Of a stretch of DNA of 64,000 nucleotides, positions 52,396-63,542 are shown one piece after another (the stretch's first letter is position 1; each line of letters opens with the position of its first letter). Location of the stretch: contig NC_134678.1 in the NCBI RefSeq assembly GCF_024713945.1, positions 3,596,001 to 3,660,000 on the forward strand, given 5' to 3'. The DNA comes from Dermatophagoides farinae. Lineage: Eukaryota; Arthropoda; Arachnida; Sarcoptiformes; Pyroglyphidae. The notes below the pieces were generated by a model that saw only the letters and a program-made list of their open reading frames with translations, was not told the DNA's origin and did no database searches. A program made the translations under genes and the position numbers.

Positions 52396-53274
52396 TTAAA
52401 ATCCAAAAAATTTTTGAATTTTGTGTAATAGACTTTCTTTATGATGAGTATCAATGACATTTTCGGATCGTAGATTGTCATCACCTTCGTCAGACATTGC
52501 TGTTTGGATAGGTTGATTTATCATGATGAAATTTTGTATAGGTGATCTACACAATGGACAAGTATTAATTTGTTCAAAACAATTTGAACAAACACAGGCA
52601 TGTCGGCATGGTAATATAGCTCGTGTAATGTGGTTGTCGAGACAAATTATACAATTTGGCATATGATCTTCATTAGATTGATCACTGCAAATATAAAGAT
52701 CTTGAAGGTTCAGTACGATACCGGATTGCCTTTTAATATATTGACCAATAACACTAGTACTTAATGGGACAAGTGAATCCCTCAAATGAATTATCGATGC
52801 TAGCATTACGATATCATTGCTATTAAGCTGCTCTTCAAGTTCTCGGTCATTCAAAAGCAATATGATAGCCAATGGATAACGATCACGTGGAGTGGTTGTA
52901 AAAAATGTTGAATCGAATTGATCTGGAGCTTTAATTTTATGTATAATTTTGTTATATTCATCTTGATAAAGTTCAGGATCATTAGAATGATAGGCAAAAT
53001 GATCATTGTTGAATTGATTATCGATCAATAAATTTCGTATAGTCATCCAATCATAGGCAAGTTTCTCATGGAATTCTTTAATCTTGACAGCCCAAAATGA
53101 GAACAACCAAAATGAGCATTCGCATACAATATTCAACTTGATTCCATCAATATAATTATCAACTTTTAATGATTCTGGATCAATTTTTAATAAAAAAGGA
53201 TTACGTAAACGCTGTGACTTGATGGGCATTTTTTGTGGTCTACCACAAGACATAACATGATTTTCGTGGTCCAT
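52396..53274 (-). CDS. CGRRF1: CGRRF1-like RING-finger E3 ligase
   Basis: Homologue of cell growth regulator with RING finger domain 1, an ER-associated E3 ligase in vertebrates. A single exon encodes 292 residues. Colinear family blocks include RNPFLLKID near residue 25 (KNPFGLEI in human), the CECSFWLFSFW block, RDRYPLAIILLLND, and NDIVMLASIIHL with IGQYIKRQSG. A C3HC4 RING occupies about residues 210-250 (CIICLDNHITRAILPCRHAC, then CSNCFEQINTCPLC). The vertebrate protein starts with a transmembrane helix of about 30 residues. That is missing from this ATG, and the hydrophobic frame just upstream (to about 53375) is in another frame. So the first exon may be elsewhere or the anchor is lost. 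It is convergent with EHD; the stop codons are 29 bp apart. Confidence 0.85.
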   Translation of the reverse strand: MDHENHVMSCGRPQKMPIKSQRLRNPFLLKIDPESLKVDNYIDGIKLNIVCECSFWLFSFWAVKIKEFHEKLAYDWMTIRNLLIDNQFNNDHFAYHSNDPELYQDEYNKIIHKIKAPDQFDSTFFTTTPRDRYPLAIILLLNDRELEEQLNSNDIVMLASIIHLRDSLVPLSTSVIGQYIKRQSGIVLNLQDLYICSDQSNEDHMPNCIICLDNHITRAILPCRHACVCSNCFEQINTCPLCRSPIQNFIMINQPIQTAMSDEGDDNLRSENVIDTHHKESLLHKIQKFFGF

Positions 53275-53463
53275 TTTTTAGAATTACTTGAAAATAATAA
53301 TTCCAAGACGCAGTACAAAGACAATTCAAAACAACATAGAAACAGATTTCTAAACAAATTTTTTTTTAGTGCCATCTCTTGGCTATAATTATTTGATTGT
53401 ACAGAAATTTTTATTTTTTCCTATAATTTTCAAATCGAGAAGTTTATTTTATCATAAATATTT

Positions 53464-54445
53464 TCAACCTATAACCAATGTATCACCATCGAACACATGA
53501 TCTGGTACTTCCAGATTAGCTGGTGCTGGACCTTTTCGAATTCTACCGGAAGCATCATAATGGCTACCATGACAAGGACAATAATAACCACCAAAATCTC
53601 CTTTGCCAGCGATCGGTACGCAACCTAGATGAGTACAAATACCAACAACGACCAACCATTCTGGATTGGGTGCACGTTTCTCATCGGTTTCTGGATCGCG
53701 AAGTTGATTGATGTCCACCGCTCTTTCCTGATCGATTTCTTTTTGCGTTCGTCGTCGGATGAAAACAGGCTTACCTGTGAAAATTCATGAATGAAAATAC
53801 AGATTGGAAATCGAGTCAAATTACCTCTCCATTTAACTGTAACATTTTTGCCTTCGGGTATGTTGCCGATGTTAACTTCGATTTTACTCAAAGCAAGACA
53901 ATCTCTGGCAGGTGACAACATATTGAGTAAACCTTGAACCATATGCTTAGCAGCAACAGCACCACCAACACCGACACCAGCGGTTACAATATAAGTGAAA
54001 GCACGTCTATCATCCGTAGATTCAGCCGATCTACGAGATAGATCTTTGTTCGATGGTCTTCGGTATGATGAAAAATCGGGAATACTAACATCGGTATGAG
54101 CCAATCTATATTGATGGCTCACTAAATTCATAAGGAATTGCAAAAAAAAAAAATTTCAGACAAATATCCAATCTTCATTACAATAAAGTTCTTACCTCCG
54201 ACTCCGCAAATTGCTTGAGATTTATTTCTAAAAAGATGAACATTTAAATTAAAAGTCGGTTTCAAATTGATTTTATGCAACGGCATATTCATTGCAAACG
54301 CTGGTACCAATTCTGGTAATGTTACTGCTCGCGTTTCCCAATCACGTTTCAATGATGGAAATGATGAAGTTATGCGTTGTCCACCACATGCTTGTGTAAC
54401 AGCTTTGGCAAATTGGCCAATTCCAATGGATCGACTTTGGATCAT
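53464..54445 (-). CDS. UQCRFS1: Rieske iron-sulfur protein of complex III
   Basis: Catalytic 2Fe-2S subunit of mitochondrial cytochrome bc1, passing electrons from ubiquinol to cytochrome c1. Exons 54445-54196, 54121-53825 and 53774-53464 give 285 residues, with consistent phases. The N-terminal 80 or so residues form the mitochondrial presequence (subunit 9-like). A transmembrane helix follows (about 125-155, [19 protein letters not shown]). The Rieske domain carries both cluster boxes, CTHLGC and [13 protein letters not shown], and ends in the expected hinge-proximal PANLEVPDH segment. It is nuclear-encoded and housekeeping. The gene sits between CGRRF1 and BPNT1, all on the same strand. 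Confidence 0.97.
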
Positions 54446-54672
54446 AATTTTTCTTTATTTATTTTTATTTACTCAATTCCAATGTCGAAAAACTAAATTT
54501 CAATAAAAAAAAATCAGCCGACGAAGAAAACTCTCTCGATTGGCATCAGCAACACACAACAAGGGCACTGTATTCATAGATGACGTTTGAAAATAAAATT
54601 TTAAACTTTAACGGGAAAATTTATTTTTAATGTTTAGTTTACGGAAAAAATTAAATTCTATCAGACTCTAAA

Positions 54673-55806
54673 TTATAAGCATTTAAAAAAGCTTTTAGCC
54701 TTTTCAACTATTTGACCTTTGATCTCTGTCGGTATGAATGAACAATATTTTTCATGTTCATCACGTGAATAAGAAGCCAATACACCTAATTCGTTGGTGA
54801 AATTTTCCTTTTTTTTGTAGGTTAGATCATTTCCCAGACAATCAGTTAACCGGCCGCCGAAACTATGAAGGATGGCTTCTGGAGCACATGTATCCCATTT
54901 TTTACAGCCTCTACTAGCAAATACATAAGCATGAGCTTTTCCTTCAATCACTTGAAGAACTTTATTGCCAGCACCGCCAACACGAACAACATAATTGGGT
55001 GAAAAAGCTTCGACAGCTTTATTAATCGTTTCGTTACTATGTGAACGAGTTGTTGTTACGATCATTTTGTTTGATGGTGGCATTATTCGTGGAATTCCAA
55101 ATGCACCTAATCCGATCAATCCCCAGACAGTACGGCCAGGTTGCGGCTCCTATTTCATATGGAATTAGTATCAGTAATTTTTTGTAACTTTTAAATTTTA
55201 CAACATACATTATAATTAAAGAATGGTTGATGAATAACACCACCCACAGCTTTTCCATTCACCGATAGACCGATTAGAATTGTTACATGATCATGCAAAC
55301 CTTGAGTGAATTCAGATGTTCCATCCAATGGATCTACCCAAACAACAACATCGTCTTCCTCTTTGAGATTTTGAAATTCTGACGGACAATCATGTACTAA
55401 TACTGTTTCATCTTGTTTAGTTACAATCCAATCAGCTGGAACCTCATAATTTATTCCAAGATTCTGTCGTAGTTAGAGATTAAATCATTTTATATTTGAA
55501 ACATAAAATTATTTTACCTCCTCGCCAATGACCGATAATTTGGGAAATTTATTCACCAATGATTTAACAATACATTTTTCCGAACTTCTATCAGCTTCAG
55601 TTTGCAATTCATTGAATCCCTTCAATTGGAAAAGAATCTCTAGAATAAATAATGAGGTCAAAAGGACATTTAATACAAATACAAACTTTATCTATAATGT
55701 TCAGATTTCCTTTTTTGATGATTTCTCTGATGATCGAACCAGCCTTTTCTGAGATGCATACCGAAGATGATAGGATTCGCAGAATCAACGAAGCGTTTTT
55801 ATGCAT
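54673..55806 (-). CDS. BPNT1: 3'(2'),5'-bisphosphate nucleotidase 1
   Basis: Mg2+-dependent, lithium-sensitive phosphatase that removes the 3' phosphate of PAP made by sulfotransferases and also attacks inositol bisphosphates. Exons 55806-55687, 55619-55518, 55463-55209 and 55149-54673 give 317 residues (family about 308). Inositol monophosphatase-fold metal motifs are present: VIGEE near residue 70, WVDPLDGT near 120 and WDTCAPEAILHSFGG near 248. TTTRSHSN and RVGGAGNKVLQVIEG are BPNT1-type. The second exon uses the acceptor at 55620, which keeps the NELQTEADR block in frame; the nearer-looking site upstream gives a stop. The start is 293 bp from the divergent SCYL1 start. Confidence 0.96.
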
Positions 55807-56099
55807 AATGAACGTTTAATTGAAAATTTTATGTCAACGTGTCAATTATAAATCAATTTAAAATGGTTAATTTCTTTCCTACGACTTGAGTCTTTAAAGT
55901 ACTTGCAAGAGAAAAAAATCGAATAGGATTTAAATACGTAAATAATATGTAGTTTCTGAGTGGCACCTATACGGGTATACGGATAACGTTATATCCATCT
56001 CGACAGCAGCTGAGATTGGAAACATATGAGCATATATGTTTTTATTTTATATCAATCTAAAGTTTTTTATCATTAACAAAATACTTTGTTTCAACGACA
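55807..56099. promoter_or_regulatory. Divergent promoter region BPNT1/SCYL1
   Basis: 293 bp between the two start codons. It contains the dyad ATAACGTTAT at 55983-55992 in a locally GC-richer block. Promoter role is inferred from position. Confidence 0.55.
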
Positions 56100-58657
56100 A
56101 TGTGGTCCATTTTTTCCCGTGATCCATCTAAAGATTTTGGATACGAAATTAACGAGCCGGTCTTGAATGATGAGAATTGCATTTGGATTCTGCACAAAGG
56201 GAAAAAGAAGGTTCGTATTATTTAGATTTTTTTTGTCCAGGATGAATTTTAGTATCACAATATACAGGTTAGTGGTGAAATTGTATCCATTTTCCGATAT
56301 GAATTGAAACTAAATGAATCATCTTACATGGATATGGCCAAAAATTCATTAAAAAGGCTCAAAACTTTACGGCATCCATCCATATTGACGTATATTGATT
56401 CTTTGGAGACGGATAAATACATACTTATTGTAACGGAACATGTACAGCCATTATTCGTTTTCTTAAAAGAAATGTCCAAATGGCCAGAACAGCAAAAAGA
56501 ATCAGCCATTTCGTGGGGAATTTATTCAGTTTCCAAGGGTCTTTGCTTTCTTAATAATGATTGCAAAATGATACATGGTAATCTTTCGTTGGGTTCTATA
56601 TTCATAAATGATTCATCTGATTGGAAACTTTTCAATTTCGAGTATCTTACAAATATTGGCTCAACTCAACCAGTGAAATCATTTTATCCACATAAAATAT
56701 ATACTGCTCCTGAAGTGCAAGACCATAATAATAGACCTACAAGTGATAAGTAATTAGTGTGATCTGTCCAAGCCTAAATATTCATATTCATATTTTTTTA
56801 AATATTAGAAGACTAGATGCTTGGGGATTAAGCTGTTTAATTTGGGAAATTTTTAATGGACAACTTAATGAACAAGCTCAATTGAAAAACACGAAACGCT
56901 TGCCAAAAAAATTGATCCCATTATATTCAAATTTGAATAAAAATGTTTCACAAAGGTGCCTTATCGAAGATTTTCTGACTAAAGGACAAGATAAAAATGG
57001 ATATTTCAAAAATACCTTTATCGATACTATGAATTTTCTTGAAGAGATTCAGGTAATTCGTTTATTGTTATTGTTATAATATTTTTTTTAATTTAATTAA
57101 TTGAAGATTAAAGATTCGACCGAAAAAAATCGTTTCTTTTCCAATCTTAATAATGCGCTTGAATCGTTTCCGGTATATTTTTGTAAAAATAAAATACTAT
57201 CATTTGTAGTCACGTCATTGGAGTATGGTGAAGCCAATTGTCATTGTTTGGAACTTTTGATAAAGGTAAGTAGCGTTTAAAATTTTTGTTAAATGAATAC
57301 TGATCCATAAATCTTAGATTGGAAAAATGCTAAATGAAAATGAATATCAAAAGAAAGTGACGCCCAGTATTATCAAATTGTTTGCCAGCAAAGATCGTTC
57401 AATTCGTTCAAAGTTATTGAAAGAAATAGATGAATACATTGATCATACACCGACTCAAGCTGTAAATGATCAAATATTTCCATATCTTGTCCATGGATTC
57501 ATGGATTCTAATCCTGTTATTCGTGAACAAACCGTCAAAGTAAATAGTCATTTTTTTACCATTCTATTTCTGATCAATTTTTTCATTTAGAGTATTTTTC
57601 ATTTGGCTTCAAAATTAAATAATCAAAACCTGAATGAAGAGGTAATTAAACATTTCAGTAGGATACAGATTAAAGATCCTGAGGGAGGAATTCGAACAAA
57701 TACGATCATCTGTCTGGGAAAAATTGCCTCACATTTTCAGCCACAAACTCGACAGACTGTAATGTTGCCATTATTTTTGAGATCTTTACGTGATCCATTT
57801 CCTCCTTCACGTATCGCGTGTATTCAATCCTTGATGGCAACACAAAATTTTTTCACTCTACAAGATTGTACATCAAAAATTATGCCGGCATTGTGTTTGA
57901 TTTTGATGGATCCCGAGAAACAAGTTCGTGATCATGCCTTTATGACATTGACAAATTTTATACAAAAAATTGAAAAATTCTCAGAAAATCCTGCTCTTAT
58001 TGAGCATATGGGTAAGCAAAAAACATCAAAAATTCCATATTTCGATTTTTTTTATTTCCATTCCTAGAAAGTGAAATTAACAAATCCGGTACGAATGTTT
58101 CGTCTAAATTCACTACTGGTCTCAGTTGGGCTGTCAATTCTTTGGCAGCCAAATTGACAAGGACCAAAATTGAAAACGATAATAATAATGAAAATGAACA
58201 GAAGCATTCACAATCGATTCAGGACAATCATTCATCTACGTCAACTTTCAATCAGCAAAAACATCCGAATAGTGATAAGGAACAAGTTTTGAGCAAAGAT
58301 AATCAAATGAAAATTAGTTCTATCGATGATCTTACCGGAAATTCAGATGGCTGGGAGGGAGATAATTGGGAAAATGATTTACTTGAAGATTGGAAGGAAA
58401 TTGTTCCACCGGAATCTGTCGTACAGAAAGTCCATAAGATTAATGACGATGAAAATGGCTGGAATAATGATGATATAAATTGGGATGATAATACTGATTT
58501 TGGAAAGAAAAATGAAAATATTTTAACTACCAAAAAATCTAATGAAGAAATATTGAAACCAAGAATAAGACAAACTGGAGGTGGTTCGACGTCTAAAGTG
58601 CAAAAAAAGGGTCCAATGAAATTGGGTGCTCAAAAATTGAGAAAAAATTTTGATTAA
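56100..58657 (+). CDS. SCYL1: SCYL1 N-terminal kinase-like protein
   Basis: Pseudokinase scaffold of Golgi-to-ER COPI traffic. Exons 56100-56210, 56268-56749, 56809-57052, 57107-57265, 57318-57539, 57591-58011 and 58068-58657 give 742 residues. The protein begins MWSIFSRDPSKDFGYEI, as in the family. The kinase-like domain (about 10-300) lacks the catalytic set: HRD is MIHGNLS and DFG is replaced by LFNFE. HEAT repeats follow (about 330-560, KDPEGGIRTNTIICLGKI, LRDPFPPSRIACIQSL). The tail has acidic Trp motifs (DGWEGDNWENDLLEDW) and ends GPMKLGAQKLRKNFD, comparable with the basic COPI-binding C-terminus. Its stop lies 17 bp from the PDE12 stop on the other strand. Confidence 0.96.
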
Positions 58658-58674
58658 ACCAAACAATTCGATAA

Positions 58675-60526
58675 TTATTTATTCCAAACAAATGTACAAA
58701 TCAATGGCAAATGATCTGATGGAATTTTCTGGTTTGGTAACGCTATCTCTTTGATCACTTCTTGATGTTCAGCCATAGGAACCACATTGAGGACTTTTAG
58801 ACCAATCGGATCATAAAAAATGTAATCCAAACAACCAGAAAAATGTTGTGCATAGTGTGTATAATCAGGAAAACCACAAGCGCTTTCAAAATTGAGTTGA
58901 TGTTGCCAAACAAAATCCTTGATTACTTCCGATTCGTCTGCAAAAAAACAAAAAATTATTTTTCACATATAAATCATTCAATTAAACATACTGCTTTTAA
59001 AATCTTCGAGTGTTGAATCCACTTTTTTATCCTTTATAAATTTTACCACTCCAAATTCTGGTGTTGAATTGAAATCACCAGACAAAATTGTCGTTATCTG
59101 ACAATGGGAATAATTTTTCTGTTTCAATAAAAAATTATCAATAAAGGTTGATATTTATATTTATATTATATAGTGTTTTAACATGCAATAAAATTTACAT
59201 TTTGAATTAATTCTATTAAACATTTTTCCACATATTTTATGGTGATAAACGTTTGAATTAATCGAATATGATCGGCATCATCTTTTGAATAAAGATGTAA
59301 ATTACATAAAATAAGTAATTTGTTCGGTTGTTCAATCGATTTCAAAATGAGAATTTGAAAAGTATTTTTTAATTTCTTAACACGATTAAACAATTGCTGA
59401 TTTTCCGATATTTTTTGTAGTAAAAATTCAAATTGTTGATTGTTCATGAGCAAATCCGAATAAGTATGTGCTTCGGCTCGTATGCATTCAAATTTGGAAC
59501 GTCGATAAAAAATACACAAGCCTTCAGAATTGGATTCTTTGGCAATGAAATATGAATCATAGCTACTGAAATTTAATATGGGATTTAAACCTTTTCGGTA
59601 GAAGATTGCATCAAGTTCTTGAAGAAAAAATATATCAGCATTATAACCGAGCAGCTCTTTGATCAATAATGTTTTTCGGTATGAAAAATTTAAATAAGAA
59701 TCATTACAATACGAATAAAGAACATCTCTTGAATATTCTGAATTAGCATATAAATCGGCTAGAAGATTGTATGAAACAACTCGTAATGAATTTGAAAAAT
59801 TTTCTCGAGTATGGATAAAACTTTTTTCAAATGGACAATTTTCTGGTCCTTTTGAAATTGTTTTTGGTGATATAACTTCTCGAGAAATGCCTTCCTTTTC
59901 TGCCAGCCTTGGTGAACAAACGACTTTTAATTCATGATCCAAATCCTCTTGTTTTACTTCATAGAGAAATCCGTCACCCACAAAGATCCATTCCAAGGAA
60001 TCTTTCGAACGAAACCATGTAAATTGACTATCGACAATATTGCCATTAATTATTTCCAAATAAGGATAGGTGAAGTAACCAGTCAATATTACATTTGAAA
60101 GTCTAATTTCTGAAACATGTGGATGGTTAAACTTGATGATATAATCCGTCCCATTGATTGACATTGTTGAACCTTTTTTTAAATTGCCATATTTATTGAT
60201 TGGATATCAATCGTTTCGAATCATTTCTTACCATCTTTCCAGAAATCATTATTCACGATACTGCCATAGATTTCATTATCGTTCCGATAAAACTTGATTG
60301 TAAAATCAATCGTGTTGTCCAGGTTTTTATTTTTCTTCTTATTATTACCAGTGAATGCTTTTTGTAAATTAATTTTTATCCGTTTGCTACAACATTCTAA
60401 TGATTCTGTGAGGCTACGTTTAAATGTGAATAATCTTTCACCATAATTCGGGTGTTCATATTTGAATACTATTAATAAATGTTGGTTTTCGGAATGTTCT
60501 TCATCGAAAAGAACGTTGCAAATCAT
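58675..60526 (-). CDS. PDE12: 2',5'-phosphodiesterase 12 (EEP nuclease)
   Basis: Endonuclease/exonuclease/phosphatase-fold enzyme that in vertebrates trims poly(A) and 2',5'-oligoadenylates in mitochondria. Exons 60526-60232, 60172-59199, 59118-58992 and 58937-58675 give 552 residues. An N-terminal beta-rich region precedes the nuclease (about 215-550). Nuclease marks are RVVSYNLLADLYANSEYSRD, FLQELD (catalytic Glu), SGDFNSTPEFG and the final SDHLPLICTF. GCLDYIFYDP is also shared with PDE12. The first start (MICNVLFDEEHSEN) has no clear mitochondrial presequence, so a further upstream exon or a cytosolic form is possible. It is head-to-head with ANGEL, another EEP nuclease, and tail-to-tail with SCYL1. 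Confidence 0.93.
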
Positions 60527-60804
60527 TTTTTATCAATAAATAACAAAGACACGTGTATAAATTTTAAGGTTTCAATTTTTATAGATGTAACATTGTGCAC
60601 TAATCATAATGGATGTTACGAATGGTACGAGTATTTATGTTTTATATTGTTTTTATTATGTCCACATCGAGGAAATTTATTATTTTATTATTATTAAACT
60701 TATTAATGTTAGCATATTTCCCAAATTTAATTGATTTGAATAACAACAACAAGTTGACAATTTCTAATTTAATACATAGGTAATGTTTAAAGTTAACTTA
60801 GTTA
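60527..60804. promoter_or_regulatory. Divergent promoter region PDE12/ANGEL
   Basis: 278 bp between the start codons of two EEP-family nucleases. It is AT-rich, with AGTTAACTTAGTTAA just before the ANGEL start. Promoter role is inferred from position. Confidence 0.55.
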
Positions 60805-62380
60805 ATGTGGAATAATAGTAATAATAGAGAAATCATTGAAAATAAAAATAATGGCCACAATCAAAATACGATTACGAAGATTACAACTACAAGCCAGCCA
60901 ACACACGAATTAACTGTATCTTCACTATCATATAACAAGGAGCAGCAATTTTCCTCATCTTCATTGGCAACAAAATCATCATCATCTAGATCGACAAAGA
61001 CGAATGAAAATTGTTCGCAATGCAATAAATTTGATCAATTCAAAAGTGTTGATGATGAACGAATTTGTCTTTGTGAATTGGATGATCAGATGAATTTGTT
61101 TAAATATTCGTCATATAATTTTCATCAACATTCAACAAAATCAATGATTTTTGATAATCCAGGTGATTAATTCCTTTTTTTGAGTAATGTTCGCTAAATA
61201 AATTAATTTAGGCCAAATATACAACTATATCAATAGATGTCGTAGATGGATAAAAGTTCTGGAACCAGATAATGTTGCGCGCCGGCAGAATCAATTTTCT
61301 TTAACCACCTATAATATTTTGGCACAAAATCTTTTACTTAATCATCTTTACCTCTATCGTGATAGTAATAAATCCGATCTTGAATGGTTAGAACGAAGTA
61401 ATCGGCTCAAACAAGAGCTATTGGAATTAAATTCGGATATATTCTGCTTACAAGAGGTCCATTTAGAAAATTTCACTACCTCTATTCTACCTACACTTCA
61501 AGAACGTGGTTATCAAGTGGTTTCTAAGCTTAAAACTGGCCAAAATCATGATGGCTGTTCGATTTTGTTTAAGAAAAATAAATTTCGACTACAGGATTCG
61601 TTGGAAATACAAATGAATCGTCCGGATGTATCAAATTTATTGGATCGAGACCAAGTTGCATTAGTAGTCAAACTTCGTCCGATCGGTAGATTTCGAGCAG
61701 AAAATAATACCAATTTAATTGTGGCCAATACTCATTTACTTTTTAATCCTAAACGTGGTGATATAAAATTGGCACAATTACGATTATTGTTGGCTGAGAT
61801 TCAACGGTTCGCCATTCGAAATGATTCGGCAAATACAGCAACAAAAGATCCTTTCAAAATGAATTATTTTCCCATTATTTTGTGCGGTGATTTCAATAGT
61901 GAGCCAAAAAGTGCTCTTATTGAATTCATCAAAAAAGGACAATTTAATTTTCGCGGATTATATAGTGGCGATATCTCTGGTCAAAGAGAAGGGTTTGAAA
62001 AAGGACGAATGTTACAAAAAAGTGATCTGGTACTGAATGGAATCGATTTCAACACTTGTTTCACAAACTGTACAAATGAATCCATCGAAACATCAAACAT
62101 TTTTGATGAATCCGAAGATCTTACAGTAAGACATGTTTTCGATTTCAAATCAGTCTATCCTATAATGGATCAATTTAATTTACAATTTATTTCCACATCA
62201 ACTCATTTTGATTGCGGTCTGGTTGATCATTTGTTTTATAGTCATAATCATAAAAATTTACGTTTATCAGCATTTAAACAATTAATGAACAAACAAAATT
62301 TGAAAAAAATCGGCAACATACCCAATTCAATTTTGGGTTCAGATCATATCGCCTTAAGTGCAAAGTTCTATTTATCATGA
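60805..62380 (+). CDS. ANGEL: ANGEL1/2-type CCR4-family nuclease
   Basis: EEP-fold protein of the Angel branch of the CCR4 family. ANGEL proteins act in the cytosol or nucleus, and vertebrate ANGEL2 is reported as a 2',3'-cyclic phosphatase on RNA ends. Exons 60805-61162 and 61212-62380 give 508 residues. About 140 Ser/Asn/Thr-rich residues precede the core. Core marks are SLTTYNILAQNLLLNH, FCLQEVHLENF (catalytic Glu), DGCSILFKK, LLDRDQVALVV, VANTHLLFNPKRGDIKLAQL, LCGDFNSEPKSAL and the C-terminal LGSDHIALSAKF. The block linking KRGDIKLAQLRLLLAEI is Angel-specific. Which of ANGEL1 or ANGEL2 it corresponds to cannot be said. Its stop codon is one base from the FN3K stop on the opposite strand. 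Confidence 0.93.
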
Positions 62381-62381
62381 T

Positions 62382-63542
62382 TTAATTAATATTAAAAACA
62401 TAACTCGTTATTTTTTTCATTAAATCAATGCTTTGGTTTGCGTATGATCCACCAAAATGATTCCAATGATTGAGTAGATGAAAGAGTGTGTACAATTCTG
62501 AACGTCTAATTATAAAAAAAAGAAAAAATTGTTATATCATTTGTTTTGAACAAAATGGTTATTTATGTCATTACTTTTTGAAGCCTTTTTGCTGGGGAAT
62601 CTTGTTGAAATATTCATCATAGAATATGGAACTGAATCCTCCGAATAGTTTGGAAATTGAAAGTTCGTATTCAGAATGGCCATAAAATGATGCTGGATCA
62701 AAAATTACCGGATCTCCATTTACGATTTGTGTAACGTTTCCTGACCACAAATCTCCATGCAATAAAGCCGGTTCAATATTATCAATGACATCAATGAAAA
62801 ATTTATCGATTTTAAGCTGAAGTTCTGACCAATATTCGATAATTTTGCGGTTACCAAAATTTTCAATGACCAAGTCAACTTGTTGCTTCAAACGATTACG
62901 AGCATAAAATTCAATCCAATTATCATGCCACTCATTGTTCTGAGGAATTTTTCCACAACAAGTGGTTGAATAGAATCCGAATTCTTCTACATGGTCGACT
63001 TTTTCGATAATGTCACAGGGAATGTTCAATTTGATGTTTTTGTTTATAGTAAATTCAATATTCTCAGGTAATTGCGATGTGAGCGGTTTACCGATCCATG
63101 ATTCTAACCGCAGTTTTTTACGACCAAGAACCGAATTGAATAAATGTAAATCCGCTAAATTGGAGCCAAGTTTTTTCCAATTTGTCACCGGTTGCATGTT
63201 CAAATATTCAACAATCAACGCTCCGCCATTGCTATTCGGATCGGCTATTACAAAATAAGGCTTTGGCGTACATATAGTTTGGGTTTCTGCAATTTTTTGC
63301 AATGAAGAAAATTCACCATTCAACATATCTAAAGCTATGTCTTCGTAATTTGTCTTGACAAAAATAATTCCATCATCAGTTTCAAAACTGGCACCTAAAA
63401 CGTGGGAAAAGTAAAACAATAGAAAATTACTATTGAAATAAAACCAATTACCATTGCTAATATAACCATCATGAAATGTTTGGGCAGTTTTCAAAAACTT
63501 TTTAGTTTCTAATCTATCTTGAATTTCGGTAAATAAATCCAT
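62382..63542 (-). CDS. FN3K: Fructosamine-3-kinase / ketosamine-3-kinase
   Basis: Deglycation kinase that phosphorylates ketosamines on glycated proteins so they fall off. Exons 63542-63452, 63394-62575 and 62505-62382 give 344 residues (human 309). The APH-kinase fold shows the family's start of the beta sheet (ISNGGASFETDDGIIFVK), LIVEYLNM, and ADLHLFN. The catalytic loop is LLHGDLWSGN, and the metal box VIFDPASFYGHSEYE lies near residue 275. The last exon supplies the conserved HLLNHWNHFGGSY segment. Unlike the FN3K core, a C-terminal extension KKITSYVFNIN is present. The ANGEL gene converges on it with 1 bp between stop codons, so the 3' UTRs must overlap each other's coding sequence. Confidence 0.95.
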
